This document shows positions 16,777 through 24,185 of a DNA stretch of 30,489 bases, piece after piece. Positions within the stretch are counted from its first letter, which is position 1; each line of letters begins with the position of its first letter. The position numbers and the translations under genes were made by a program. The DNA comes from Gemella haemolysans (GTDB taxonomy: Bacteria > Bacillota > Bacilli > Staphylococcales > Gemellaceae), in NCBI RefSeq assembly GCF_901873445.1, contig NZ_CABFLN010000017.1, positions 1-30,489 of the forward strand, in the 5' to 3' direction. Under the pieces are notes generated by a model. The model was not told where the DNA came from, ran no database searches, and saw only the letters and a list, made by a program, of their open reading frames with translations.

Positions 16777-16816
16777 ATTTGAGTAGCACTAAAAATTAAA
16801 GGAAAGAGGCGAGAAA

Positions 16817-17134
16817 ATGGAAACATTAAAAGATAGAGTAATAGAAGCATTAGAAAATGTAATAGACCCTGAACTTGGTATCGATATTATGAACCTAGGG
16901 TTAGTATATGATGTTAAGATGAGTGATGATAATAAGCACGCTATCGTCGATATGACACTGACATCTATGGGTTGTCCTTTAGCTCCAATTATCATCGAGC
17001 AAGTTGAGACAGCAATGTTAGGTGTTGATGAGATAGAAAAAGTAGATGTAAATCTAGTTTGGGAACCAGCATGGACAAAAGACAAAATGTCACGTTATGC
17101 TAAGATTGCCCTTGGAGTAATCGATTACGAATAG
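16817..17134 (+). CDS. sufT: MIP18/DUF59-family iron-sulfur assembly factor (SufT/YitW-like)
   Basis: Small cytosolic protein of 105 residues from the MIP18 (DUF59) family, which assists iron-sulfur protein maturation. The family signature DPELGIDIMNLGLVYDV is at residues 17-33 and the conserved Cys53 is in TSMGCPLAP. The C-terminal NLVWEPAWTKDKMS is typical of SufT/PaaD-like members. It is the last gene of the tyrS-rpiA group, with AAAGAGG upstream of the ATG and a strong terminator after it. The exact role (SufT rather than PaaD) is inferred from context: there is no phenylacetate pathway nearby. Confidence 0.9.
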   Translation: METLKDRVIEALENVIDPELGIDIMNLGLVYDVKMSDDNKHAIVDMTLTSMGCPLAPIIIEQVETAMLGVDEIEKVDVNLVWEPAWTKDKMSRYAKIALGVIDYE

Positions 17135-17145
17135 AATATTAATAC

Positions 17146-17197
17146 AAAAAGCAATTTCAAAATTGATTTTAAAAAGAATTTTGAAGTTGCTTTTTTG
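17146..17197 (+). terminator. Terminator after sufT
   Basis: Stem of AAAAGCAATTTCAAAATT with AATTTTGAAGTTGCTTTTTT, one mismatch, ending in a T run. Confidence 0.9.
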
Positions 17198-17278
17198 TTA
17201 TTAAAAAAATCACATATTGATGAGTTTGAGAAATTTATAAAAAAATAGTTATTACAGTAGAATGAAATATATTAAATA

Positions 17279-17287
17279 TGTTATAAT
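17279..17287 (+). promoter_or_regulatory. Extended -10 promoter of the DUF402-nadK-rluA operon
   Basis: TGTTATAAT (17279-17287) is a consensus extended -10; no good -35 is visible 17 bases upstream. AAAGGAGG at 17313-17320 serves the first gene. Confidence 0.5.
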
Positions 17288-17324
17288 TAAAAAGACATTA
17301 AAAATGAGTATGAAAGGAGGAACT

Positions 17325-17885
17325 ATGTACAGAGGAGAAAAGCCTAAAAAAGGTGATGTAGTAAAAATTATAGCGTATAAACATGATGGATCTATTCATA
17401 GAATTTGGCACAAGAATGTTGTACTAGAAGCGGATGAACAAGTTCTGATTTTAGCAAACAACAGAACTCTTGTGACAGAAAGTGATGGAAGAACATGGGT
17501 TACAAAAGAGATAGCACTAGTTTATTTCCATAATGAATGTTGGTTTAATATAATTTGTATGTTTAGAGAAGATGGAGTTCACTATTATTCGAATTTAAGT
17601 AGTCCATTTGCATATGACGTAGATGGAGTAAAATATATTGACTATGATTTAGATATAAAAAAATATCCAGATGGAAAATATTTCTTACTAGATGAAGACG
17701 AATATAATCAAAATAAAGCACGTTATCAGTATGGTGAAAAAATAGATAAAATATTAAAATATAATGTAAACAAACTTCAAGAATGGATTGATAAAAATCA
17801 CGGAGCGCTTGCACCAGATTTTGCAGATGTATGGTTAGAAAACTATGAAAAAATAATGGGTGAAGATCAAAATGTTAGAAGGTAA
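17325..17885 (+). CDS. DUF402 nucleoside tri-/diphosphate phosphatase (Ntdp-like)
   Basis: A 187-residue DUF402 protein resembling Staphylococcus aureus Sa1684/Ntdp and Bacillus YgaC, which hydrolyse nucleoside tri- and diphosphates using divalent metals. Family features are [11 protein letters not shown] near the N-terminus, [22 protein letters not shown], then the acidic [15 protein letters not shown] and LLDEDEY segments that carry the metal and catalytic residues. I chose ATG 17325 just after AAAGGAGG; an upstream in-frame ATG at 17262 would add 21 residues not expected in the family and precedes the -10. It overlaps nadK by 14 bases, so the two are coupled. Confidence 0.85.
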   Translation: MYRGEKPKKGDVVKIIAYKHDGSIHRIWHKNVVLEADEQVLILANNRTLVTESDGRTWVTKEIALVYFHNECWFNIICMFREDGVHYYSNLSSPFAYDVDGVKYIDYDLDIKKYPDGKYFLLDEDEYNQNKARYQYGEKIDKILKYNVNKLQEWIDKNHGALAPDFADVWLENYEKIMGEDQNVRR

Positions 17886-18684
17886 ATTTAGTGTAGAAGT
17901 CAGACATGACGAAATATCAGAAAAGATTGGTTTGAAGTTAAAAGAGTTTCTTTTATCTAGTGATATGAAAGAAGATAAAGAGAATCCTGACTATGTTTTT
18001 GCGGTTGGTGGAGATGGAACTGTGCTGCGAACATTTAATAAGTATATGGATAATTTAGATAATATCAAATTCTTATCTATTCACACAGGGCACTTAGGAT
18101 TTTATACAGACTACTCAGTTCAAAATTATGAAAGAATCTTTTTTGATATGTTAGCTTTAAAACCGAAAATTGAAGAATATCCTTTATTAAGAGTAAAAGC
18201 ATATTGTTCAAATGGAGATTTAGTTTCAGATTATTATTCTTTAAATGAAATTACAGTTAATAATCATACTGGAAGCACGTATTCGGCTAAGGTATATATT
18301 AATGGTGTCCATTTTGAAAGTTTTAGAGGTGATGGGCTATGTATTAGTACGCCTACAGGTTCAACTGCATATAACAAGAGTTTAGGTGGAGCGGTAATTC
18401 ACCCACAGTTACCATTATATCAAGTGACCGAAATCGCAGCATTAAATAATCTTGTTTATAGAACATTAGGAAATCCTTTAATACTATCTCAAGATGACGA
18501 ACTTATGATAAAACCGATAGATAAGGAAAATCATCGTATTACAGTAGATCATATGCACTTTAATTATGACAGTGTTTCAAAAATAAAAATTACTCTAGCA
18601 AAGGATAAGAAAGTTTCTTTTATTCGTTATAATGATGACAGTTTTTGGCAACGAGTGAAGAGATCATTTATAAAAAATGACTAA
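17872..18684 (+). CDS. nadK: NAD kinase
   Basis: Phosphorylates NAD to NADP. The GGDGT motif (residues 46-50 with Asp48 catalytic) is followed by the second signature [21 protein letters not shown] and the NAD-contacting [23 protein letters not shown]. At 270 residues it matches the short Firmicutes NadK class (about 265-270). ATG 17872 lies 9 bases after GGGTG and inside the end of the DUF402 gene; an in-frame GTG at 17860 is possible but lacks a good ribosome binding site. It overlaps the pseudouridine synthase by 8 bases. The nadK-rluA order is common in Bacilli. Confidence 0.96.
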   Translation: MLEGKFSVEVRHDEISEKIGLKLKEFLLSSDMKEDKENPDYVFAVGGDGTVLRTFNKYMDNLDNIKFLSIHTGHLGFYTDYSVQNYERIFFDMLALKPKIEEYPLLRVKAYCSNGDLVSDYYSLNEITVNNHTGSTYSAKVYINGVHFESFRGDGLCISTPTGSTAYNKSLGGAVIHPQLPLYQVTEIAALNNLVYRTLGNPLILSQDDELMIKPIDKENHRITVDHMHFNYDSVSKIKITLAKDKKVSFIRYNDDSFWQRVKRSFIKND

Positions 18685-19558
18685 TATTATTTTGAAATAT
18701 GTAGTTAAAAATGAACAAGTATTAAGGGAATTTCTTCTAGAAAACAATATTTCAAGAAAAACTCTTATTAGAATAAAGTTTGATAATGATGGCAGTATAA
18801 AAGTAAATAGCAAGGAAGAAAATGTCAGATATATCTTAAAAAAAGGCGATATTGTAGAAATTACTCTTCCTAGTGAAAATTATAGTGACTTTGTCAGATT
18901 TATAGATAAACCTATCGAAATTGTATATGAAGATGCTTATTTTTTAATTGTGAACAAAGAAATTAATCTACCTTCAATACCATCTAGGAATGCCGAAGAT
19001 GAGTCATTGTTAGAGAGAGTAAATTACTATTTTAGAGAGAAAAATATTAATTCAATTCCTCATATAGTAACGCGCCTTGATAAAAACACATCTGGTTTAG
19101 TATTAATAGCTAAACACCGACATATCCATGCATTATTTAGCAATATGGAGATAGATAAGTATTACACGGCGTTAATAAATGGGAAAATAAAAGATTATGG
19201 TATTGTTGAAGCTCCTATACGTCGAGTGAGTTCTAGTATTATAGAACGTGAGGTGGGAGAAGGCGGAGAGTATGCTAAAACTGAATATTGGTTAGAAAGA
19301 CATGTCTTTAACAATAATATTAGTATTGTTAAATTAAAACTCTATACAGGAAAAACTCACCAAATAAGGGTGCATATGAAGTATCTAGGATATCCATTAC
19401 TTGGTGATGAGCTCTATGGAGGAGATGTTAGCTTAATAAGTAGGCAAGCACTTCATTGCAGTAACTTAGCGTTTATTCATCCAATTTCTGGAGAAAAAGT
19501 AAATGTATATACAAATTTACCGAATGATATGAACAATATAATTAAACATAATGAGTAA
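18677..19558 (+). CDS. RluA-family pseudouridine synthase
   Basis: Converts specific uridines in rRNA or tRNA to pseudouridine. An S4-like N-terminal part is followed by the catalytic domain. The RluA signature is TRLDKNTSGL with catalytic Asp135; the later TGKTHQIRVHMKYLGYPLLGDELYGG is the conserved motif II/III region. At 293 residues it fits the RluD/YjbO type found after nadK (B. subtilis YjbO). ATG 18677 overlaps the end of nadK. The target uridine cannot be told from sequence. Its stop codon lies within the stem of the terminator that ends the operon. Confidence 0.92.
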   Translation: MTNIILKYVVKNEQVLREFLLENNISRKTLIRIKFDNDGSIKVNSKEENVRYILKKGDIVEITLPSENYSDFVRFIDKPIEIVYEDAYFLIVNKEINLPSIPSRNAEDESLLERVNYYFREKNINSIPHIVTRLDKNTSGLVLIAKHRHIHALFSNMEIDKYYTALINGKIKDYGIVEAPIRRVSSSIIEREVGEGGEYAKTEYWLERHVFNNNISIVKLKLYTGKTHQIRVHMKYLGYPLLGDELYGGDVSLISRQALHCSNLAFIHPISGEKVNVYTNLPNDMNNIIKHNE

Positions 19559-19581
19559 TTATTTTTACTTGTTATGTTTTT
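19544..19581 (+). terminator. Terminator overlapping the end of the pseudouridine synthase gene
   Basis: AACATAA and AGTAA pair with TTACT and TTATGTT across an internal TG/TG mismatch, followed by six T residues. The stem includes the stop codon. The rest of 19582-19780 is very AT-rich with no gene I can support. Confidence 0.65.
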
Positions 19582-19780
19582 TATTATATATTTTCAGTAA
19601 TATTTTTGGAAGAATTGTAGTAATTTATATAATTAATTATTGAGAGAAAAGGACTAAGAAGTTGAATTTTATAATTTATTATATTAGTATTATCATATTT
19701 TTTAAAAATTAAATAATAAAATAGAAATGAAAACGATAAAAAAAGTCAGATTAATTACTTTATTTTCATTAAGAACTTAT

Positions 19781-19813
19781 GTTATAATTTTATTCAAATA
19801 ACAAAAGTTATTT
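19781..19813 (+). promoter_or_regulatory. cysK promoter with start-site palindrome
   Basis: Extended -10 TATGTTATAAT ends at 19788. At the expected transcript start lies the perfect palindrome AAATAAC-AAAA-GTTATTT (19796-19813). It could be an operator or an RNA 5' hairpin. Confidence 0.5.
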
Positions 19814-19841
19814 ATTATAAAGTCAGAAGAGGAGGGATTTT

Positions 19842-20750
19842 ATGATTTCATCATCATTAAAATTCGTGGGTAACACACCCGTATATCAACTAGATAACAC
19901 AAATATTTTTGTGAAACTAGAAAAATATAATCTAGGAGGAAGCGTTAAAGATAGAGCTGTGCTTGGTATGTTAGAAGAGGCTATTTCTCAAGGTGCGGTT
20001 AATAAAGATACTATCCTTGTTGAGCCAACTAGTGGTAATACAGGTATAGCTGTAGCTATTTTAGCTTCTGTTTTAGGATTAAAAGCTGTGGTAATTATGC
20101 CGGAAAGCATGAGTATTGAAAGACGTAATATTATTAAAGCATATGGAGCACAATTAATTTTAACACCAAAAGAATTAGGAATTAAAGGTTCAATCGAAAA
20201 AGCTGCAGAAATTCGTGAGAAATATAGCAATGCAATTTCTCTAAGTCAATTCGATAACCCTGCTAACCCAGGGTATCACCACAAAACAACAGGACGTGAA
20301 ATATTAGAACAAGTACCTAATATTGATATCTTTGTTGCTGGAGTTGGGACTGGAGGAACATTTACAGGTGTTGCTAAATATTTAAAAGAAAATAAACCAG
20401 AGGTATTAGCAGTTGCTGTAGAACCAGCAGAGTCACCAGCTATTAGTGAAGGACATGGAGGATCACACAAAATTCAAGGTATTGGAACAGGATTTATTCC
20501 AGAAAACTTCCAAAAAGAATATATGGATGAGGTTTATACAGTAACAAGTGATGAGGCAATAGAAGAAACTAAAAATTTCTTGCGTTCTACTGGAATAGGT
20601 ATTGGTATTTCATCAGGAGCAGCAATAGTTGGAGCTAAGAAAGTAGCAGAAAAATACCCTGGTAAAAACATTGTAACTATCTTACCTGATGGGGTTGATA
20701 AATATTTATCTGTCCTTGACTTCAAAGATGTTACACATGTAGAAGTGTAA
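19842..20750 (+). CDS. cysK: Cysteine synthase (O-acetylserine sulfhydrylase)
   Basis: PLP enzyme making cysteine from O-acetylserine and sulfide. The PLP lysine is Lys36 in GGSVKDR, the substrate loop PTSGNTG is at 63-69, the phosphate-binding GTGGTFTG is near 168, and a C-terminal GIGISSGAA follows. At 302 residues the length is standard. ATG has AGGAGGG upstream. cysE starts one base before the cysK stop ends (TAATG), so the two are coupled and probably expressed together, giving a two-gene serine-to-cysteine pathway. Cystathionine beta-synthase or CysM function is less likely because the gene is paired with cysE. Confidence 0.96.
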   Translation: MISSSLKFVGNTPVYQLDNTNIFVKLEKYNLGGSVKDRAVLGMLEEAISQGAVNKDTILVEPTSGNTGIAVAILASVLGLKAVVIMPESMSIERRNIIKAYGAQLILTPKELGIKGSIEKAAEIREKYSNAISLSQFDNPANPGYHHKTTGREILEQVPNIDIFVAGVGTGGTFTGVAKYLKENKPEVLAVAVEPAESPAISEGHGGSHKIQGIGTGFIPENFQKEYMDEVYTVTSDEAIEETKNFLRSTGIGIGISSGAAIVGAKKVAEKYPGKNIVTILPDGVDKYLSVLDFKDVTHVEV

Positions 20751-21280
20751 TGGGTTATTTTGATAATTTAAATTACAATTTAAATCGAGTTTTAAAAGAC
20801 GATCCTGCAGCAGAGTCGAAACTTATGATTTATCTTACATATCCTCACATAAAGGCGCTAAACTATCATTACTTTTCACATAAATTATACAAAAAAGGTT
20901 GGCATACAATGGCTCGTCTTTTATCAAAAAGAGCAAGAAGGTTAACCGGAATAGAGATACATCCTGGAGCAAAAATCGGTAAAGGCTTGTTTATTGATCA
21001 TGGGATGGGAGTAGTTATCGGAGAGACAGCAGTAGTCGGAGATAATGTAACTATGTATCATGGAACTACTTTAGGGGGAACCACATTAGATCCGATAAAA
21101 AGGCATCCTACTATTGGGGATAATGTTATGATAGGTGCTGGAGCAAAAGTTTTAGGAAATATTACAATTGGTAAAGATTCTAAAATTGGAGCTAATGCAG
21201 TAGTAAAACATAGTATTCCAGATGGGACTATAGTTTATGAAGCAAGACCTGTAGTAAGATATTTAGAAGAAGAAAAATAA
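20750..21280 (+). CDS. cysE: Serine O-acetyltransferase
   Basis: Acetylates serine to O-acetylserine, the CysK substrate. The protein is a left-handed beta-helix hexapeptide-repeat enzyme. A short helical N-terminus precedes [32 protein letters not shown], which holds the active-site His (HG), then [10 protein letters not shown] and further hexapeptide turns. At 176 residues it is the short form lacking the long N-terminal helical domain of enterobacterial CysE. The C-terminal tail that binds CysK in other species is not a clear ...I terminus here (ends LEEEK). Translation is coupled to cysK; a strong terminator follows. Confidence 0.96.
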   Translation: MGYFDNLNYNLNRVLKDDPAAESKLMIYLTYPHIKALNYHYFSHKLYKKGWHTMARLLSKRARRLTGIEIHPGAKIGKGLFIDHGMGVVIGETAVVGDNVTMYHGTTLGGTTLDPIKRHPTIGDNVMIGAGAKVLGNITIGKDSKIGANAVVKHSIPDGTIVYEARPVVRYLEEEK

Positions 21281-21321
21281 AAGCTAGGTTCCAAGTGATT
21301 TTACTTGGAATTTAGCTTTTT
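21281..21321 (+). terminator. Terminator after cysE
   Basis: AAGCTA and TTCCAAGT (21281-21296) pair with ACTTGGAA and TAGCTT (21303-21318), followed by T residues. Confidence 0.9.
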
Positions 21322-21371
21322 CAAATGTACAATATAAATAATATTCATCATTAAGATTGGAGGTGAAGTTG

Positions 21372-22079
21372 ATGACTGAGATAAAAAATTTAATTTTTGA
21401 TTTAGATAATACTTTGTATGACTTTAGTCATATATGGAAAAAATCTAATAGACTAGTATTTGAATATTTAGAATATGATAAATTGATTAGCTATGATGAG
21501 TTTTTTAAGTTATATAAGAGTATCAATAATAAATTAGTAGAAGAAATAGTTCAAGGGAAATTACGTTTAGTAGAACTAAGAAATAAGCGGTTAAAATTAA
21601 CTTTAGAAAAATTAGGGTTAGATCTTACGGAAGAAGAGTGTAAGTTTTATTATGACAAGCAGTTCGAATTTATCTCAGCATTGATTGAACCGGATGAAGA
21701 GGTGAATTTGTGGATTAATAAAAATAGAAATAAGTACAATATGATTATCTTGACGAATGGAAAATCAAAAGAACAAAGAATGAAACTGAAAAAATTAGGT
21801 TTAGAAAATGTTTTTAAGTTATATATATCCGGTGAAAAACATATTAGTAAGCCAAAAGAGGGAGCATTTCTAAATGTGTTAGAATCTGAGGAAATATTAC
21901 CTGAGGAGACTATGATGATTGGTGATTCCTTATATCATGACATAAATCCAGCTAAGAAATTAGGGATGAAAACATGTTTAGTTGAAAAAAAATGGCATTT
22001 TGATGATGAGTTAAAAGTTTATACAGGGTATAAAGTTAAGAACATTAAACAACTTTTTACAGAATTAGATAAGGTGTAA
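21372..22079 (+). CDS. HAD-superfamily (subclass IA) hydrolase, possible nucleotidase
   Basis: A 235-residue HAD phosphatase. Motif I is FDLDNTLYDF (Asp10 nucleophile, Asp12), motif II is ILTNGKSKEQR, the motif III lysine is in SKPKEGAF and motif IV is MIGDSLYHDI. A helical cap at about 18-90 marks subclass IA. It resembles YjjG/pyrimidine 5'-nucleotidase-like members, but the substrate is not deducible. ATG 21372 is 6 bases after GGAGGTG; a TTG at 21357 overlaps that site. It sits alone between the cysE terminator and its own terminator. Confidence 0.88.
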   Translation: MTEIKNLIFDLDNTLYDFSHIWKKSNRLVFEYLEYDKLISYDEFFKLYKSINNKLVEEIVQGKLRLVELRNKRLKLTLEKLGLDLTEEECKFYYDKQFEFISALIEPDEEVNLWINKNRNKYNMIILTNGKSKEQRMKLKKLGLENVFKLYISGEKHISKPKEGAFLNVLESEEILPEETMMIGDSLYHDINPAKKLGMKTCLVEKKWHFDDELKVYTGYKVKNIKQLFTELDKV

Positions 22080-22131
22080 AAATATTATTATTTTTCTGAA
22101 TATAACGAAAGTATAAAAAAAATAAGGTGTT

Positions 22132-22177
22132 AAATAAAGTTTATAAATAGTTTTATTTATAGGCTTTATTTTATTTT
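22132..22177 (+). terminator. Terminator after the HAD gene
   Basis: AAATAAAG and TATAAATA pair with TATTTATA and CTTTATTT across a small TT/GG internal loop, followed by T-rich sequence. Confidence 0.7.
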
Positions 22178-22239
22178 TATGTAAAGTTGAAGCTTTGATA
22201 AAAAAGTAAAATATTTCTTTGTTTCTCTAATTTATGATG

Positions 22240-22268
22240 TTGATTGAATGAATTTGATTTGTTATACT
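22240..22268 (+). promoter_or_regulatory. Promoter of the rhodanese lipoprotein gene
   Basis: TTGATT (22240-22245), 17 bases, TATACT (22263-22268). AAAGGAG at 22288-22294 precedes the ATG. Confidence 0.75.
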
Positions 22269-22301
22269 ATGTATGAAAACAATAACAAAGGAGTTAAAAT
22301 T

Positions 22302-23030
22302 ATGAAATACAATAAATTATTAGTTGTCAGTATGGCAGCCGTTTTATCTTTATCTTTAGCAGGTTGTTCTTCAGCTTCGAATAGTAGCTCAAGCAGTAAC
22401 AATGGGACAGTTGCTGTAAAAGAACTAAAAGGAGAAGAATTAAATAAAATTGAAAAAGATGACAAAGAAAAAGAAAAATACCTTGTTATCGATGTAAGAG
22501 ATGCTAAAGAATACAAAGAGGGGCATGTAAAACACGCTATTAATATTCCATTAGCTGATATTGAAAAACATGCGGAGCACTTAAGCGCATGGAAAGATAA
22601 AGAAGTAGTAACAGTTTGTAATACTGGTAAGAAAAGTAAAGAAGCTGCTGATAAACTTGTAAAAGCAGGATTCAAAAAAGTTTCTAATGCACAAGGTGTC
22701 AAAGACTATAAAGACTATGAAATAGTTAAATTTACAACATTGTTAGCAAGTGACTTCCAAGCGGCAATCGATAAAAAAGAAGGAACATTTATTGATGTTC
22801 GTGAAGCTAAAGATTACGAAAAATCTCATGTAGCAGGAGCTAAAAATATTGATGTAAAAAATGTTGATAAAGATTTAGCAGCACTATTACCAGCAGATAA
22901 AAATGCACCAGTTTATACGTATTGCTATAGCGGAAATCGTTCTTCAAAAGCAGCACAAAAAGCTGTAGAACTTGGTTATACAAATGTGTATAACGCATGG
23001 GATGGTACAAAAGAACACGAATACAAATTT
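22302..23030 (+). CDS. Double-rhodanese lipoprotein, catalytic cysteines present
   Basis: Predicted lipoprotein of 243 residues with lipobox LSLAGC (Cys22), so it should sit on the outer face of the membrane. After a Ser/Asn-rich linker come two rhodanese domains: about 40-140 with IDVRDAKEYKEGHV and catalytic-loop Cys106 (CNTGKKS), and about 145-240 with IDVREAKDYEKSHVAGA and Cys208 (CYSGNRS). It probably handles sulfur (thiosulfate or persulfide), but the acceptor is unknown. I start at ATG 22302, after AAAGGAG; the in-frame ATG at 22248 precedes the -10. The stop codon is at 23031-23033. It is a paralogue of the next gene. Confidence 0.88.
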
Positions 23031-23107
23031 TAAAGAGATATTATAAAAAACAGTGAAAAATAAAACTGTTTGTTAGAAAAAAAATTATTTATAAGTTATA
23101 CTAATAG

Positions 23108-23162
23108 AAGACAAGGTTCTACATAAATATACAAAAAATTTAAGGTATTACCTTGTCTTTTA
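23108..23162 (+). promoter_or_regulatory. Leader hairpin before the second rhodanese-like gene
   Basis: AAGACAAGGT (23108-23117) pairs with ACCTTGTCTT (23150-23159), followed by TTTATT, terminator-like. A local AAGGT-ATT-ACCTT hairpin (23143-23155) uses the same right arm, so the two cannot form together. A weak TATACT (23097-23102) lies upstream. It could be the terminator of the first gene or an attenuator of the second. Confidence 0.5.
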
Positions 23163-23188
23163 TTAAATAAGGAGAGGAAGAAAAACAA

Positions 23189-24049
23189 ATGAAATATAAT
23201 AAGTTTTTAGCTGTAAGTATGTCAGCAGTGTTATCATTAGCTTTAGTAGGATGTTCAACTACTTCATCTGTAAAAGAATTAAAAGGTGAAGAGTTAAACA
23301 AAATTCAAAAAGATGATAAGGAAAAAGAAAATTATCTAGTTGTAGATGTAAGAGATGAGGCGTCTTATAAAGAAGGACACCTTAAACATGCAATTAACAT
23401 TCCATTATCAAAAATAGAAAAAAGCATCGAAGAAATCCGTACGTGGAGAGAGAAGAAAGTAGTTGTTTATAGTGATAAATCTGATACAACAAAAGATGCT
23501 GTAGAAAAACTAACAAAACAAGGATTTAAAGATGTATCTGGAGCTCAAAATGTAAAAGATTATAGCTATGATCTTGTGAAATATTCATCATTAAGTAGTG
23601 GTAAATTCCAAGATGCATTATTAGATACAGCTTCAAACAATGTATTCTTAGATGTAAGAGATAAAGCTGATTTTGAAAAAGGTCACGCAGCAGGTGCTAA
23701 AAACATTGATGTTAAAAAATTAGATGATTTAAAATCAATTTTACCAGAAAATAAAGAACTACCGATATATGTGTACAGTTCTACTGGAAATAGTTCTTCA
23801 GTAGTTGCTCAAAAACTTATTGATTTAGGATATAAAAATGTATTTAATGCAATTGATGGAACTAAAGAGCACAGCTATAAATTTGAAATTGCAGATTGCT
23901 GTAAAGATCCAAGCGCTGCAGTAAAAGGTTCAGAGCATAAGGAAGGGCACTGTGAACATTGTAAAGATGGACATGGTGAACACAAAGGTCACGAAGGACA
24001 CAATCACTCTTCAGAGAAGAAAGATGATCATTCAGGGCATAATCATTAA
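23189..24049 (+). CDS. Rhodanese-like lipoprotein with Cys-to-Ser active sites and His/Cys-rich tail
   Basis: A 286-residue paralogue of the preceding gene, sharing most of MKYNK-LxVSM, VKELKGEELNKI-KDDKEKE and KNIDVK. The lipobox is LALVGC (Cys22). Both rhodanese loops have lost the nucleophile: Ser95 (YSDKSDT) replaces Cys106 and Ser197 (YSSTGNS) replaces Cys208 of the neighbour. It should therefore be inactive as a sulfurtransferase. A tail absent from the paralogue (residues 233-286) carries 11 His and 4 Cys (DCCKD, HCEHCKDGHGEH, HEGHNH), which looks like a metal-binding segment. AGGAGAGGA precedes the ATG. A role in metal capture or delivery is inference; a structural partner for the active paralogue is an alternative. 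Confidence 0.85.
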   Translation: MKYNKFLAVSMSAVLSLALVGCSTTSSVKELKGEELNKIQKDDKEKENYLVVDVRDEASYKEGHLKHAINIPLSKIEKSIEEIRTWREKKVVVYSDKSDTTKDAVEKLTKQGFKDVSGAQNVKDYSYDLVKYSSLSSGKFQDALLDTASNNVFLDVRDKADFEKGHAAGAKNIDVKKLDDLKSILPENKELPIYVYSSTGNSSSVVAQKLIDLGYKNVFNAIDGTKEHSYKFEIADCCKDPSAAVKGSEHKEGHCEHCKDGHGEHKGHEGHNHSSEKKDDHSGHNH

Positions 24050-24061
24050 TATTTAACGTAC

Positions 24062-24120
24062 AAGGGTGACTCAAAATAGAAATTTCAATTAGAGATATTG
24101 TTATTGAGTCTCCCTTTTTT
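24062..24120 (+). terminator. Terminator after the rhodanese-like gene
   Basis: AAGGG-T-GACTCAA (24062-24074) pairs with TTGAGTC-T-CCCTT (24104-24115), followed by six T residues, with a loop of about 29 bases. Confidence 0.8.
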
Positions 24121-24185
24121 ATATGTAAAATCGATTGTGAAATTAGAATAATTTAAGAGAGTTTATTAAAGGAAAAATTTCAGAG

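Noticed and set aside
22262..22702. Minus-strand open frame of about 146 codons over the first rhodanese gene
   Set aside because: Antisense shadow of a gene with strong promoter, ribosome binding site and domain evidence.
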